64,000 bases of DNA, taken from NCBI GenBank assembly GCA_024516035.1, contig CM044957.1:22174570-22238569 (forward strand), in the 5' to 3' direction. This stretch comes from Bactericera cockerelli (taxonomy: Eukaryota; Arthropoda; Insecta; Hemiptera; Triozidae). The position numbers and the translations under genes are program-made. Below the pieces are notes generated by a model. The model was not told where the DNA came from. It worked only from the letters and a program-made list of their open reading frames with translations, and searched no databases. Below, one piece after another: positions 44,121 to 54,689 of the stretch; positions within the stretch are counted from its first letter, which is position 1; every line of letters starts with the position of its first letter.

Positions 44121-44999
44121 TCGCTGAGCGAATTTTAGTAATTGTAGAGATCGTGATTTTTTTTTTTTCTTCTTCTTTTTTTAATTAAAAAGAAAAATTG
44201 AGCTAATGTTCTGTTTGACGCTTTTGTCGTAGCCGGCAGAGTTCGCTTGACGCTCTAAGCTCGACTCTCGACGCTCTCATCGTAGCCGAGGAGAAAGACA
44301 GTAGAGGATGAGATATTTTCACTTAACTCGCTTTATTACATTCTCACCTGCAGTTTTTAGTTATTGCCTTATCCTTTCAATTCCTTTTTATGTTTTTATT
44401 CTATTTCACTCCCCTTTGCTTTATGACTGAGGGAAATAAAGTGATACCTTCATTCAGCTGTATTGAATAATTAATAAAAAAAACTTAGTTATTTAATATT
44501 GTAATGCTGTTTTTATATACATTTTTGATAATATTAGATTTATTGTACATACCTAATGAAAGTGTAAAACTGTTTATTTTTGCTTTAAAAAAATTAAAAA
44601 TAAAAAATTTATTTAGTTAATTTATTTTTGTCTCAAAATATTTTATTATTATAATTAAGAAGTCTTGGGCTCTGATAGGATTGATCATTGATTAAACACC
44701 TCGGCCGAGTCGTGAAGAAAGCCCTATACAAATCAGGTAACGGAATACATAGTTCCCATGTATTTTCAGCTAGCGAAAAGTCCAACATCAAATTCAAAAA
44801 TTGCCATTTTTATTGCAGAAATAAACTATAGATCGAAAAAGGACTTGATTTGACTTTTTGTTTTGACTTCTTGGGCCAAAGGGAACCCTATGTTCAATAC
44901 ACTCCAAACAATTGTGAAAGACACAAAAAGGTTTATATTTTTCACATTAATTTGAAGTAATTCCGGCCCTGTAATTATTCAGCATAAATTATATTCGAA
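44121..44999. other. Intergenic, no gene seen
   Basis: Very AT-rich. An imperfect inverted pair around the SINE (CGCTCTAAG / CTCTCATCGTAGCC type) was seen but not resolved. Confidence 0.4.
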
Positions 45000-45205
45000 A
45001 AAGGAACACCTGAAAGTTCCTGTAACATATGTATTAGCGTCATCGTGAACGATGGTAGCCAACAGTGAAGGAATGACTCAGCACTTCTACCACTGTCTTT
45101 ATAAGGAGGCTAATAATCGACAAGAGCTCCCAGAACCAAGCCAATGCTGTGCTACTCCCTGTTTATAGTCCCCCAGCCAGAGGTAGTATTTCTAAAAACG
45201 GAATC
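45000..45205 (+). repeat. Dispersed repeat, copy 1
   Basis: GAACACCTGAAAGTTCCTG, GCGTCATCGTGAACGATGGT, CAGCACTTCTACCACTGTCT, CTCCCAGAACCAAGCCAATG and CTCCCTGTTTATAGTCCCC all recur in the same order and strand at 55228-55480. The identity stops at CGGAAT in both copies. Confidence 0.85.
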
Positions 45206-46339
45206 AAGCTCGCCGGTAGGCGAGCGCTCGTCAAGTAGCGCCAGCCAACCGGCCTATATTAACACGAAACAGAGTTTATATGTATTTTGTATTATTGTTT
45301 TTGCACACTTCCCGCTAACTTTTATCGATTTTTATTTCAAATTCGTAATAAGACGCGAAAATAGATTGTGTTTCACGAAAGCGCGAGGTTCCTACGAACA
45401 GTTAAAGTCGTTTTCTGGCCACGCCGAAAATCTTGAATTTCATGAAAATATTCATACAGGTTTTTTTTTTTTCAGACCAATTTTCTGTCAAGGGTACAGC
45501 AATGTGTGCTTGTCGTAGAAAGACGTGAGCTACGTTTTTGGATAGGGAATTTTTATTTCTGCATACCTTTTATAGTTTCAAGTATTTATTTTTTATGGGA
45601 TAGGAGATATAGCCTTCTAAAATAAAACCGGAAAGTTGCACAGAGCCGCCCCTGGTTATCTTGGAGCTGTGATTCTGGTATTTTTCAAAAGGTCTTTTCA
45701 TAGGAAAAAATATAAAAATATAACCAAAGTATTACACTGGACCAAACTTGAGTTATAGCCTTTGAAAGGAATACTTATTATGGAGTCCAGAGCCGTCTAT
45801 TGTTATCCTAGAGATGTAATTCTGGTGTTTTTAGAAAGTTCTAGTCAAAGGGAATGAGATCACTTAATTTCAGATGGTTGTAACAAGTAGAAAAGTCTTT
45901 AAAGCCCTCTAAAGGAATATCTATAATGAACCCTGGAGCCACGCCTAGTTATTCCAAGTTGATGACTGAAGGTTCTTTCTAAAGATCTAATTACGCAGAA
46001 TTATACTACGATGTAAATAAAATTATAGAAAAATCAGCGACAGTGTGAGACATAAAAAGAAAAAACTGATTTTAGATTTATGAGAGTAACAAAAAGTCTG
46101 CGCCTCACATATAACTTAAAATACGGGTGGGATATAATCGTCTTTGTTTCATCCAAGCTGCCAGCAGACCGTTTAATCAGAAAGGGAATAATAACGTTCT
46201 ATAACTTCATTCAAAGATTTCTACATCAAGAGGTAGGTCTATATTATGAGAAGTGTATAAAATATTGGCCAGTAAGAGGAAAAATATTGATTAATGTTGA
46301 TCAAAACAATGATAAATTATAATAAAATATTATGTATTG
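45206..46339. other. Intergenic, no gene seen
   Basis: A short GC-richer stretch (about 45208-45265) reads SSSPVGERSSSSASQPAY in one frame and may be a coding relic. 45650-45960 holds three loose copies of a GGAGTCCAGAGCCGTCTATT-like sentence. Confidence 0.35.
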
Positions 46340-46470
46340 AGCAGTCTCTGTGGTCGTCGTCTGGTGTAGGTAAAACACAAAGTTTGCAAGGTGACCTGGG
46401 TTCGAATCCCAGCTAGGTAGATTTTTTTTACTCTGTACTTTGGATGTCCGGTTTTCTCGTGAGAAAAAAA
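46340..46470 (+). repeat. tRNA-like SINE head fragment
   Basis: GTCTCTGTGGTCGTCGTCTG and GACCTGGGTTCGAATCCCAG (B-box), then a T-run and TTGGATGTCCGGTTTTCTCG. A related body fragment is at about 56930-57000. No intact acceptor stem, so not a tRNA gene. Confidence 0.6.
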
Positions 46471-46599
46471 AACAGTAGTTGGTAGTTTGAGTTAACCTTC
46501 TATGACCGTATTTCGAATGAAGTGAGTATGGTTTAACTCGATCAACATTGATTTGTCACAATCTAACTATTCAGCTACCTATGTATGTAAAACGATTGT

Positions 46600-46938
46600 G
46601 ACGAGTTGATTGTATTTGGTTTTAACGTCCTGATTTGAACTAGTCAGGATGGGGGGGAGGTTTTACCCTTCATTCTTTGGGAATCGTTCCAGCTACCTAC
46701 ATTTACCTCACCCAGCCTGGGTAGGGCTGTGATTCCAGACTCACGTGTTTAGAGGGGAAAAATATATTAGAAAAGTCTGCAACAACTGGGAATCAAACTC
46801 GAAATGTCTGGACTACGGCTGTGATTCCGGACTCACGTATTTAGAGGGGAAAAAATATTAGAAAAGTCTGCAACAACTGAGAATCGAACTCGAAATGTCT
46901 GGACTACGGACAGTAGATACAACCATTACGCTGGCCAC
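46600..46938 (-). mobile_element. tRNA-headed SINE with an internal duplication
   Basis: Same family as 43215-43579. A segment of about 90 bases covering CTGTGATTCC, AAAAGTCTGCAACAACTG and CGAAATGTCTGGACTACGG is present twice in tandem. Confidence 0.8.
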
Positions 46939-47054
46939 TGACAGTCCAAATAAAGCGTTTATTTGGATCAATACTTTTGTATTTTTAATCGTAAATTACA
47001 TAGATCTCATTCAAAATTTACAAATATGTACCATTTATATAAATATAAATAAAA

Positions 47055-47260
47055 AAACACTCCCAATTATGGACACAATACTTCCTCGTGATTGTTTCAC
47101 ATTGTATACACGTGGCAATTTTGATTTTTTCGACTAAATCATTTGTATCTCCAAAACCGCTTAACCGATTTGCTTCAAAATTGTTTTTCATACTCGTATA
47201 TGGTAGAATACTATTTTTTCTACATTCTAGTTATTTTTGTTCACAAATTCATACTTAAAT
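47055..47260 (-). repeat. MITE-family copy (one terminus)
   Basis: CCAATTATGGACACAATACT, CCTCGTGATTG, ATACACGTGGCAATTTTGA and TCTCCAAAACCGCTTAACCG. Confidence 0.75.
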
Positions 47261-47514
47261 TAAAAAGGAGTAAGCCTTATTTTTAATAAATGTATGTTTT
47301 TATTTCCTGATTGTGATAATAATAATAAATAACCATGAATAGTAATTTGAAATAATACTAAAATCTAGCTTACTAGACTTTAAACCTGGAACTTGGAGTT
47401 CAAGACCTCATTAAAGGCTAACTAGTAATTTGGTATTTTATTTAGTTTGGTCGTTAACCAGTACAAAAAAATTGTACCCGTGCACAACACTGGCGACCGT
47501 ATAACACACTGGAT

Positions 47515-47700
47515 CCGCGTACCGTACTAGGTACCGGTTTTATGAAATACTCGGTATTATACAGTGAAACCGAGTACGAAGCGTCGTATCGTACGTAGTA
47601 GCCGATTACCGGTTCTATTAAATACTTGGTATTACACACAGGGGCCGGGTAGCATACCGGGTACCGATTCTATGAAATACTCGGTATTACAATTACAATA
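47515..47700. repeat. Three degenerate GTACCGG/ACTCGGTATTA units
   Basis: GGTACCGGTTTTATGAAATA, ATTACCGGTTCTATTAAATA and GGTACCGATTCTATGAAATA, each followed by CT(C/T)GGTATTA. Unknown family. Confidence 0.6.
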
Positions 47701-47867
47701 CTACCCAAATACCCATCTCTAGAACTAGGTACAGCAGAGAGAGGTACTTAATTTTTCCGATATTATCTATGAATAATATTCAGGCTGTCGGTGTCCTAAT
47801 ATTTTTCTCTTTGTCTCGTAGAAACAAGTCTTCTATTTGAAACTTCTTTGTCAAACAATCGGAGGGT

Positions 47868-47891
47868 TAAGGGAAATGTACATTATGTAAT
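47868..47891 (+). pseudogene. BED zinc finger relic, left half
   Basis: Reads K-C-T-L-C-N up to the TAAT at 47888-47891. It continues in frame at 52608 once the 4.7 kb element and one TAAT are removed. Confidence 0.7.
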
Positions 47892-48066
47892 GAGCACTGA
47901 TCAGATAGTTTTAATATTTCATTATTATTTTTATTTATTTTTTTCTTCCTTTTTTTCCAAAAAAAGTACATTAAACCAAAACAATATATTGTATCCTTGC
48001 TTCTGAAAGTACTTTCCAATCTACCAGTCACTGACTTTTGTAGAAAACGACCTTTGAGTTTTAGGG

Positions 48067-48106
48067 CATGTGACCCAGTTGTAATGTCATGTGACCCAGT
48101 TGTAAT
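48067..48106 (+). repeat. Subterminal repeat cluster, left
   Basis: Two direct copies of CATGTGACCCAGTTGTAAT, 21 bases apart. Probable transposase binding sites by analogy with other DNA transposons. Confidence 0.75.
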
Positions 48107-48174
48107 ATATTAAATTCGATAACGTTGCTGTTAAGAAATGAGAAGAAAAATTTGTGGCAAATTCAAAACAAGGC

Positions 48175-48465
48175 CTTTTTGACATTTTCATGTCTTTGCT
48201 CTGGCACATAACCAAAATTATGTAACGAAATTATGTGACGAAATTATGTAACGAAATTATGTAACGAAATATTAAATTGACATTTTCATGTCTTTGCTCT
48301 GGCACATAACCAAAATTATGTAACGAAATTATGTGACGAAATTATGTAACAAAATTATGTGACGAAATTATGTAACGAAATTATGTAACGAAATTATGTA
48401 ACGAAATATTAAATTATAAAAATGAAAATGTCCCAATGGTTGCAGACTCGTATGCAAGCGTTTTT
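48175..48465 (-). repeat. Minisatellite-bearing element nested in the transposon
   Basis: Inverted modules of the 21955-22400 repeat: GACATTTTCATGTCTTTGCT, CTGGCACATAACCAAAATTA, tandem TTATGTAACGAAA, and finally CCCAATGGTTGCAGACTCGT. It sits between the left subterminal repeats and the end of the transposase gene. Confidence 0.8.
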
Positions 48466-48513
48466 ATTTATTTTTCTGATTAGATCTTATTAAACTAATT
48501 CACTAGACCTAAA

Positions 48514-51500
48514 CTATTTTTTCAATAGCTTGAGCAATGTGTCAACATCATAATAGTTATTGCCATTGTTGTCAACACATCCATGTTCATCATCAGTATC
48601 TTCTGCCTCATCAGAATCACGTTCTTCCATCCTGCTATCTTGTATCTTCTCAGTATCTTCAATCTTTCTATCAGTCTCTCTATCTTCTCCTCAGTATCTT
48701 CCATCTTGTTATCAGTCTCTTCTATCTTCTCCTCAGTCTCTTCAATCTTCTTCATCTCTTCTATCTTCTCCTCAGTATCTTCATCTTGTTATCAGTCCTT
48801 GTATCTTTTCCTCAGTATCTTCCATCTTTCTATCAGTCTCTTCTATCTTCTTCCTCAGTATCGTCCATCTTGTTATCAGTCTCTTCTATCTTCTCCTCAG
48901 TATCTTCCATCTTGTTATCAGTCTCTTCTATCTTCTCCTCAGTATCTTCCATCTTGTTATCAGTATCTTCCACTCTTCTCCTCAGTATCTTCCATCTTGT
49001 TATCAGTCTTTTGTATCTTCTCCTTAGTATCTTCCATCTTGTTATCAGTCTTTTGTATCTTCTCCATAGTATCTTCCATCTTCTCCTCAGTATCTTCCAT
49101 CTTGTTATCAGTCTTTTGTGTCTTCTCCTCTGTATCTTCCATCTTGCCATGAGAGTTATTCCTGATACTCATCTTGATTGCCTTAATCTTATCTGCCAAA
49201 GTGTACGTCTTGATTTTCTTGACTGATCTTTTTTCATTATCATTTTCAAAAGAAAAAATTGTCTTTCCGCCTTCAATTTTACAAATCACACAAACATTGT
49301 CATCTCTGCAACTTTGGCAGATACCTTTCTAAGAGTCAGGTTGTTTGGACTTTCTCTATTCCACACCACTTCATGAATCTCCAAACACTTGGGGATTGGT
49401 CTCAGTTTATTTGGAATGATTTTTTCTATCTTGATAATGTTCTGGTCAGGTACTTCCATAACATGAGTTTTTGTCGAGCTCATTCTTTCTAAGAGATCTT
49501 CTATGTTAGCAATATCTTTGCCTCTTGTTACACTTTTGTCACAATGGTTTTTGACCACACTTCCCACTGCGTCCGCTACACTCTTCCCATGGCCTGCTTC
49601 GAAGAAATTCCATGTAAGTTTTTTGAATGATTTTACTTCACATGGAATCTTAGATACTAAGTACAAGTTTTTCCTGTTCCTATATTGAGACGTTGGACCG
49701 TCGCTGTTGAAATACAGTGTGTCAACATTAGGTACTGTTTCTGTAATCAGTTCAAGTACAGGTTTTAAATGTGCCCATATGGCTGCAGGGTCATGTCTAG
49801 TGTTTTTAGATACAGTAGCAAACGTCTTGTGTTCTATTTTATCATGCATTTTATAATAGAACGCTCCTGTGTGAAGTGATACTTGTTGTTGACTTGCTCC
49901 AAAATGACAAGACTGAACTTCTTCACTATACTTCAACACATAGTTTTCGGAAAAATCAATGAACAAGGATACTTCATTATTGTCTAGGTTGTTTTTCACG
50001 AACTTTGCTGCTCTAATCTGGTGCATTGCTCGATAGTGGTGAGCAAATACAATGGGGATTGAATCTTTTACTTTTTCAATTAATTCACCCATTGTACAAT
50101 AAACTTTCCGTTTAGATGTGATTTTAGTGGTAGCTTTTTCATTTTTATTGTTAAAGTATATGTGTTCTACAAGTTTCCATTCATGATAGAACGTTCTGGT
50201 TGTTGGTTCTAGTTTTAGCTCATCCGAACAAATTGCTTTATGTTTGCATTCTTTACATGACCTGTACATGCAATTTTGATTTGAAACATCACAGCAAATC
50301 TTTTTCATGAAATCTTGAGGGGATTTTGACTGTAAGATTCCTAGCATGTGCAATTTTTGTATCTTGAATGAGAAGTTCACGTGTTTGATGCAGCTACATG
50401 TGTCTCTTTCGTTCAGCTTCTTATGGCGCAAATGAAAAGGTCGCATCCTGCGAAATGTGGTGTATGATAATTTAATTTTGTAGGTATTAATGAACTTTTG
50501 ATGTAGATTCAGAAGACTATCATTGAGGTATCTTTTTACTTTCTGTACCCCTTTCTTCGAAATCACAGCAGATTTCTCAGGGGATTGGGTTGAATTTTCA
50601 TCATCTTCTAAGAATGCATGAACAACTGAGACAAAATTATTGTATGTGCCTAGTTTCATTTTTCGTTTTAAGCTCATTGGTCCTTTCATAACTCCAGCAA
50701 TTTTCGCGAAGTCTCTCACATTACTAACTTGTTTATAGTCTTTGACAATATTTCCACTCAATAACTTTGCTACTGTCTTTTTCTCATTTTCCGTCAAGCT
50801 CTTCTTGTTAGTCTCAATTTGTTTTTTCATTACTTCTAGAAACAGCAGTCTTTTTCTAACTTCCTTATTGTCTGTAAGAACTTTAGTTACTACTTTGTTA
50901 GGAGATGGTGATGATATACATGGGTTGCCTTTGTTCTTTTTTAGACGATAGTATCGTTTCTTGTACTTTTCCTTTGATTTCTTCTCTTTTTGCAATTTTT
51001 TTCTCCAACTTCTCTAACTTTTTCTTCATTTCGGAATTGTTTTTTCTTCTTCTTTTCTCACCCGAAGCTCTCTGACGGCTAGTTGATGGTTGTGGCTCAA
51101 TGTTCACATGGGCTTCTTCTTGGGATGGGGAATCAGGAGGGGAATTCACATCAATAAATTCGCTAGTCATCATTTCTAGCTGCTGTTTGTCTTTCCTCTT
51201 TTTGTTTGCTTCTCTCCATTTCTTTCTTTGTGCTTTTTGACCTCTTCGAGACATCTCTTTGATTGACTTCACCTATAACATAACGTTACAAAATATAATT
51301 AGAAAGGGTCCTATAATAATAATAATAATAATGTTTTTTTTTTTAATATTATTGAGAATTTGTTGTTCTATATCACTAGGGTTTAAAAACAACTAGGTGC
51401 TCACTGCAACATTGAAGGATTTTTACTTCACCAAATCATCTAAATCCATACTAATTAAATTCCAATTTTTACCTACAATGCTTGCACCGGGTCACTATGC

Positions 51501-51696
51501 AAAAACTGAAGGAAAATGTTTAACATACCTTCCCTTCCTCCTTCCTCTTTTTCCATTCCTGTCTCTTCTTCTCTTTCTCTGCCTCGTATCTCTCGGGGTC
51601 TGCTTTTATCCTAGCACGTGACAGACGTTTTCTCTCTCTTGCTGCTTCTCTTTTCTTTGCCTCTAGAGCTTCATTGTGTTTATTTGACTTTGCCAT
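48514..51696 (-). CDS. DDE-like transposase gene of the 4.7 kb element, two exons, frameshifted
   Basis: Exon A is 51529-51696 (56 residues, MAKSNKHNEALEAKKREAAR, very basic). A 256-bp GT-AG intron follows, and exon B starts at 51272 (VKSIKEMSRRGQKAQRKKW) in phase. A basic, coiled-coil-like N-terminal part breaks at an A7 run (50996-51002) into the main frame, 50995-49286 (569 residues). That frame holds a Cys/His cluster (residues 200-256 of the frame) and a probable DDE core: D347 in LFIDFSENY, D432 in FNSDGPTSQYRN, E466 in WNFFEAGHGKS. A second one-base slip near 49310 leads to CVICKIEGGKTIF, about 12 copies of KMEDTEEKIEETDN and an acidic end (DEAEDTDDEHG, stop at 48514). The family is known to me only as an uncharacterised transposase-like one. 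Confidence 0.82.
48650..49145 (-). repeat. Coding tandem repeat, 42-bp unit (14 residues)
   Basis: Unit on the minus strand encodes KMEDTEEKIEETDN (or TQKTDN); about a dozen copies with shortened units that break the frame. Plus-strand frames rich in Ser/Leu across it are shadows. Confidence 0.85.
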
Positions 51697-51792
51697 ACTT
51701 GTATCTGTAAACAATAAAAAAGTCAAAATAACTGGTTAATTCATATATTATACATAAGTTAAGAAGTAACTAACATCCAAAGGGGGAAAAAA

Positions 51793-52424
51793 ACAACTGG
51801 GTCACACATTTACAACTCGGTCACAAATAAAATGTGACCTTGTTGTACGTGACCCAGTTGTAATAATAGACACTTTCAATTTTTTAATTTTAAAATTCAT
51901 TTTTACTTTCAAAGGGAAATTGATATTTAAAAATAGCACATATTTTACAAATAATAAAAGAAAAATATTGTTTGAAAAATAATTAATAACGAAAAAAAAC
52001 TATGTGACCTAGTTGTGAATCATGATCGTAATATTTAACTTACCAAAAATTAATTCCGGAAAAAACACGTATGACGACACATACTCTCATCACAATAGCT
52101 ACTGGCGAACTGAACGACTGAACCGCTTTCTTTACTTCAATGCGCAATCTCAAACATCACGAAAACTTGTTTTCTTTTGTCTCCTACTCGAATCACTTGT
52201 TAAACAAATAGTTGTGACCCAGTTGTACAAATTTTTAAAGACTTATTTCAGATCAAGAAAACTCTCTAAAAAAAATAAATAAATGTTATGATACCAAAAA
52301 ATTCACATTTTAATTACTCTTTTAAAAATATTTATTTACAAATTTAAAAAAGTATTATTCACACAAAAAATTAATACCTTTTAAGATTTCAAAATCGTGT
52401 CGGGGGACATGTGACCCAGCATGT
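51793..52424. repeat. Subterminal repeat cluster, right
   Basis: Copies or variants of TGTGACCCAGTTGTAA at about 51793 (inverted), 51811 (inverted), 51831, 51848, 52002, 52212 and 52408. They lie between the transposase start codon and the right terminal repeat, partly in the presumed promoter. Confidence 0.75.
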
Positions 52425-52603
52425 ATTTCGAGTACATTGAAGCCTTAAAAAGTTCCAAATTGGTAATAAATGAATTTTTTTTGCTCTGGGTATGTTAAAA
52501 ATATAATTTGTTATCACTAATTAGTTACAGAATTATCGGAAAACACCAAACAACAAAGAAAAATACAAGAGACAAGAATATTGAAACTATCTGATCAGTG
52601 CTC

Positions 52604-52734
52604 TAATTCAGTTTATAAAATAGGAGGTGGAGCTTCTAATCTATTGAAACACTTGAAACTAAAACACCCAACAAATTTTGTGAACCGAGATTCATCTCCT
52701 GTAAACGTTCTGAATGAAAAACAAAATTGCTGAG
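52604..52734 (+). pseudogene. BED zinc finger relic, right half
   Basis: After TAAT the frame reads SVYKIGGGASNLLKHLKLKH and PTNFVNRDSS, then a stop near 52732. With the left half it forms C-x2-C ... H-x4-H, the BED finger of hAT-type transposases and their host derivatives. Confidence 0.75.
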
Positions 52735-53124
52735 CGCTCTAGTGTCACTCAAGTGAGGAATACACCTGTTATCACAATATTTCTCCTCTCTTCAGCAAGT
52801 ACTATTAAATATTCTTTCAGCATCTTTTCAAGGTTTTTTTTTATATCTTTTTTTTCTCCTTGCAATTGTAATTATTTACATAACAGTACTTGGGTCACAA
52901 TATAATTTTCGAGCATGCAACTCATTATAACATTTTTCATTAAACAATATAGTATCACCTCACTACTCGTACTTCAATATAAATTACCCAACATTTTATA
53001 TGATAGTCTTATAATATTACTGCGTATCGCAACATCTTTAAATTAAAAGTCTTTTTTTCTTTTATCTGTTGATTAGTTTTTATTTCATCTATCAAAGGAC
53101 AATCAATTAAATCAAAAAGTAATG
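52735..53124. other. Intergenic, no gene seen
   Basis: AT-rich without recognisable coding sequence. Confidence 0.4.
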
Positions 53125-53463
53125 ATATCCCCCAAAAAACACTACGTGTACAAATAGTCGTCAAGTGTTGGAATGATTAAAAAGAACTGATATCAAAAAC
53201 GTCAATTTTCTATGTTTGAAGGAATTATTTTCACGTAGGTAATTACAGAACCACGTCCTTGACTGCACACTGTTTTGTTCTGAAATTTATGTGTAGTAAT
53301 TTACTAACAAAACAGTGTGCAGTATTCAAGGACGTGGTTCTGTAATTACCTACGTGAAAATAATTCCTTCAAACATAGAAAATTGACGTTTTTGATATCA
53401 GTTCTTTTTAATCATTCCAACACTTGACGACTATTTGTACACGTAGTGTTTTTTGGGGGATAT
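53125..53463. mobile_element. Fold-back element: near-perfect palindrome with ~155-bp arms
   Basis: Left arm 53125 to about 53279 (ATATCCCCCAAAAAACACTA ...) and right arm about 53306-53463 (... TAGTGTTTTTTGGGGGATAT) are reverse complements except for a 3-base indel near the loop (GCAGTCAAGG versus GCAGTATTCAAGG). Spacer about 26 bases. No coding capacity. Confidence 0.9.
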
Positions 53464-53666
53464 TATAAAAACGAACACAAAACTTCCGATAGTACATCGG
53501 AAGAAAAAAAAAACTGTATAAAAAAATATTAATCTAGCGGTAGCGTGAAAAATATTAATCCCGACAAGATCTTACGAGATTGATATTGGACGATGATTAT
53601 TTTGGAGATAATTTAAATGTGATGCATTAGCTTTCCTTATGCTAGTTGCTAGCATAGGGGTGAAAC

Positions 53667-53900
53667 AGTTCTGAACTTTGCACCCTACCAGCACCACCCC
53701 TGATAAGATTTTTCAAAATTCTAAAAGCTCATTATGCTCAGCCTAATCTTTAATTAACAGGAATAAAAAATGTATGTACATACACATACAGTTATGAACT
53801 TTACATCCTACCAGCACCACCCCTGATAAGATTTTTCAAAATTCTAAAAGCTTATTATGCTCAGCCTAATCTTTAATTAACAGGAATAAAAAATGTAGCA
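53667..53900 (+). repeat. Tandem duplication, ~120-bp unit, two copies
   Basis: Both copies carry CCTACCAGCACCACCCCTGA, TTTTTCAAAATTCTAAAAGC and AATCTTTAATTAACAGGAAT. Confidence 0.9.
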
Positions 53901-54689
53901 TTCCAATTAAAATTCGCGAAGAAAAAAAAATATGGTCTACAGGCCGTAAGGTCCACCCGGTGCCCAAAAGAAGTATGACCACCGGTTGGTCCCTTTGTGG
54001 GCTCCTTTGGCCAACTAATCACGTGTGGTGTATCAAATCAAATGTCTAGATGAGCTGAATGCAAATTTATAAATTATTGGTTCATCCGGTCCAATAGGTC
54101 CTTCTTGTGGGTAAATTTGGACACATTAGAATAATCTAATGATGTGGGTTGCCAAATGAAAGGACTTGATGTGCTGATTGCAAATGTGTATATCATTGAC
54201 ATGACTTATACAGACCTGCAGGAGGCTCACTTTGGGGGCCCAGGTGGCCGAATTGGACATCAAAATATAATTGAGCGTAGCAAACTGCTAAAACATTATC
54301 AATAGAAAATGAAGATAGGACTGCAGAGAAATACAACGCGAGGGAGTAAAGGCGTTCTCATTTTGATATCATTTATTTTTAGCTTTATTTCTTATTCTTT
54401 AATTTGAGTAGGCGTTCTTCCTTTTGTAACCACGAAGTTGTGTTTTTGGGGGATTGATTGTTAAGTTTACCCTTTCTGAAAATAAATATATTCTTATTAG
54501 AATTTAATAACTCAATATTTTAAATATTACAAAATAGTTTCTTCCACAGAATTATTATGTTTGACATGAAGATGGTTCTCGTATTATTATGAACGACACT
54601 GTGGGCAATAAACTATATATAATGATAAGAAAATATTGTTATAAAAATACAGTATAATTGGTTTTTAACAAACATATATTTATTTTTAC
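53901..54689. other. Intergenic, no gene seen
   Basis: Contains loosely repeated phrases such as GGGCTCCTTTGGCC and GGGGGCCCAGGTGGCC. No gene recognised. Confidence 0.35.

Larger units (their letters stand above)
47892..52603 (-). mobile_element. Complete 4.7 kb DNA transposon, superfamily not assigned
   Basis: Terminal inverted repeats of 27 bp with one mismatch: GAGCACTGATCAGATAGTTT then (T/C)AATATT, at 47892-47918 and 52577-52603. A 4-bp duplication TAAT flanks it (47888-47891, 52604-52607). The target is a BED-finger relic whose two halves rejoin in frame, which fixes both ends. Inside are a two-exon transposase-like gene on the minus strand, two subterminal clusters of a TGTGACCCAGTTGTA motif, and a nested minisatellite element. 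The GAG terminus with a 4-bp duplication recalls Sola-type elements as I remember them, but this is a weak guess. Confidence 0.92.

Noticed and set aside
45144..45518. Possible extra cwo exon reading TESSSPVGERSSSSASQPAY
   Set aside because: Its start lies in a dispersed repeat also present at 55 kb, and the 42630-43151 exon already ends with a stop; no splice partner found.
16920..47120. CACGTG motifs at about 17471, 18791 and 47101
   Set aside because: They belong to the MITE terminus and recur with every copy, so they are not evidence for clock control of nearby genes.
48537..49226. Plus-strand frames rich in Ser, Leu and Phe (155-229 residues)
   Set aside because: Shadows of the minus-strand KMEDTEEK repeat in the transposase gene.
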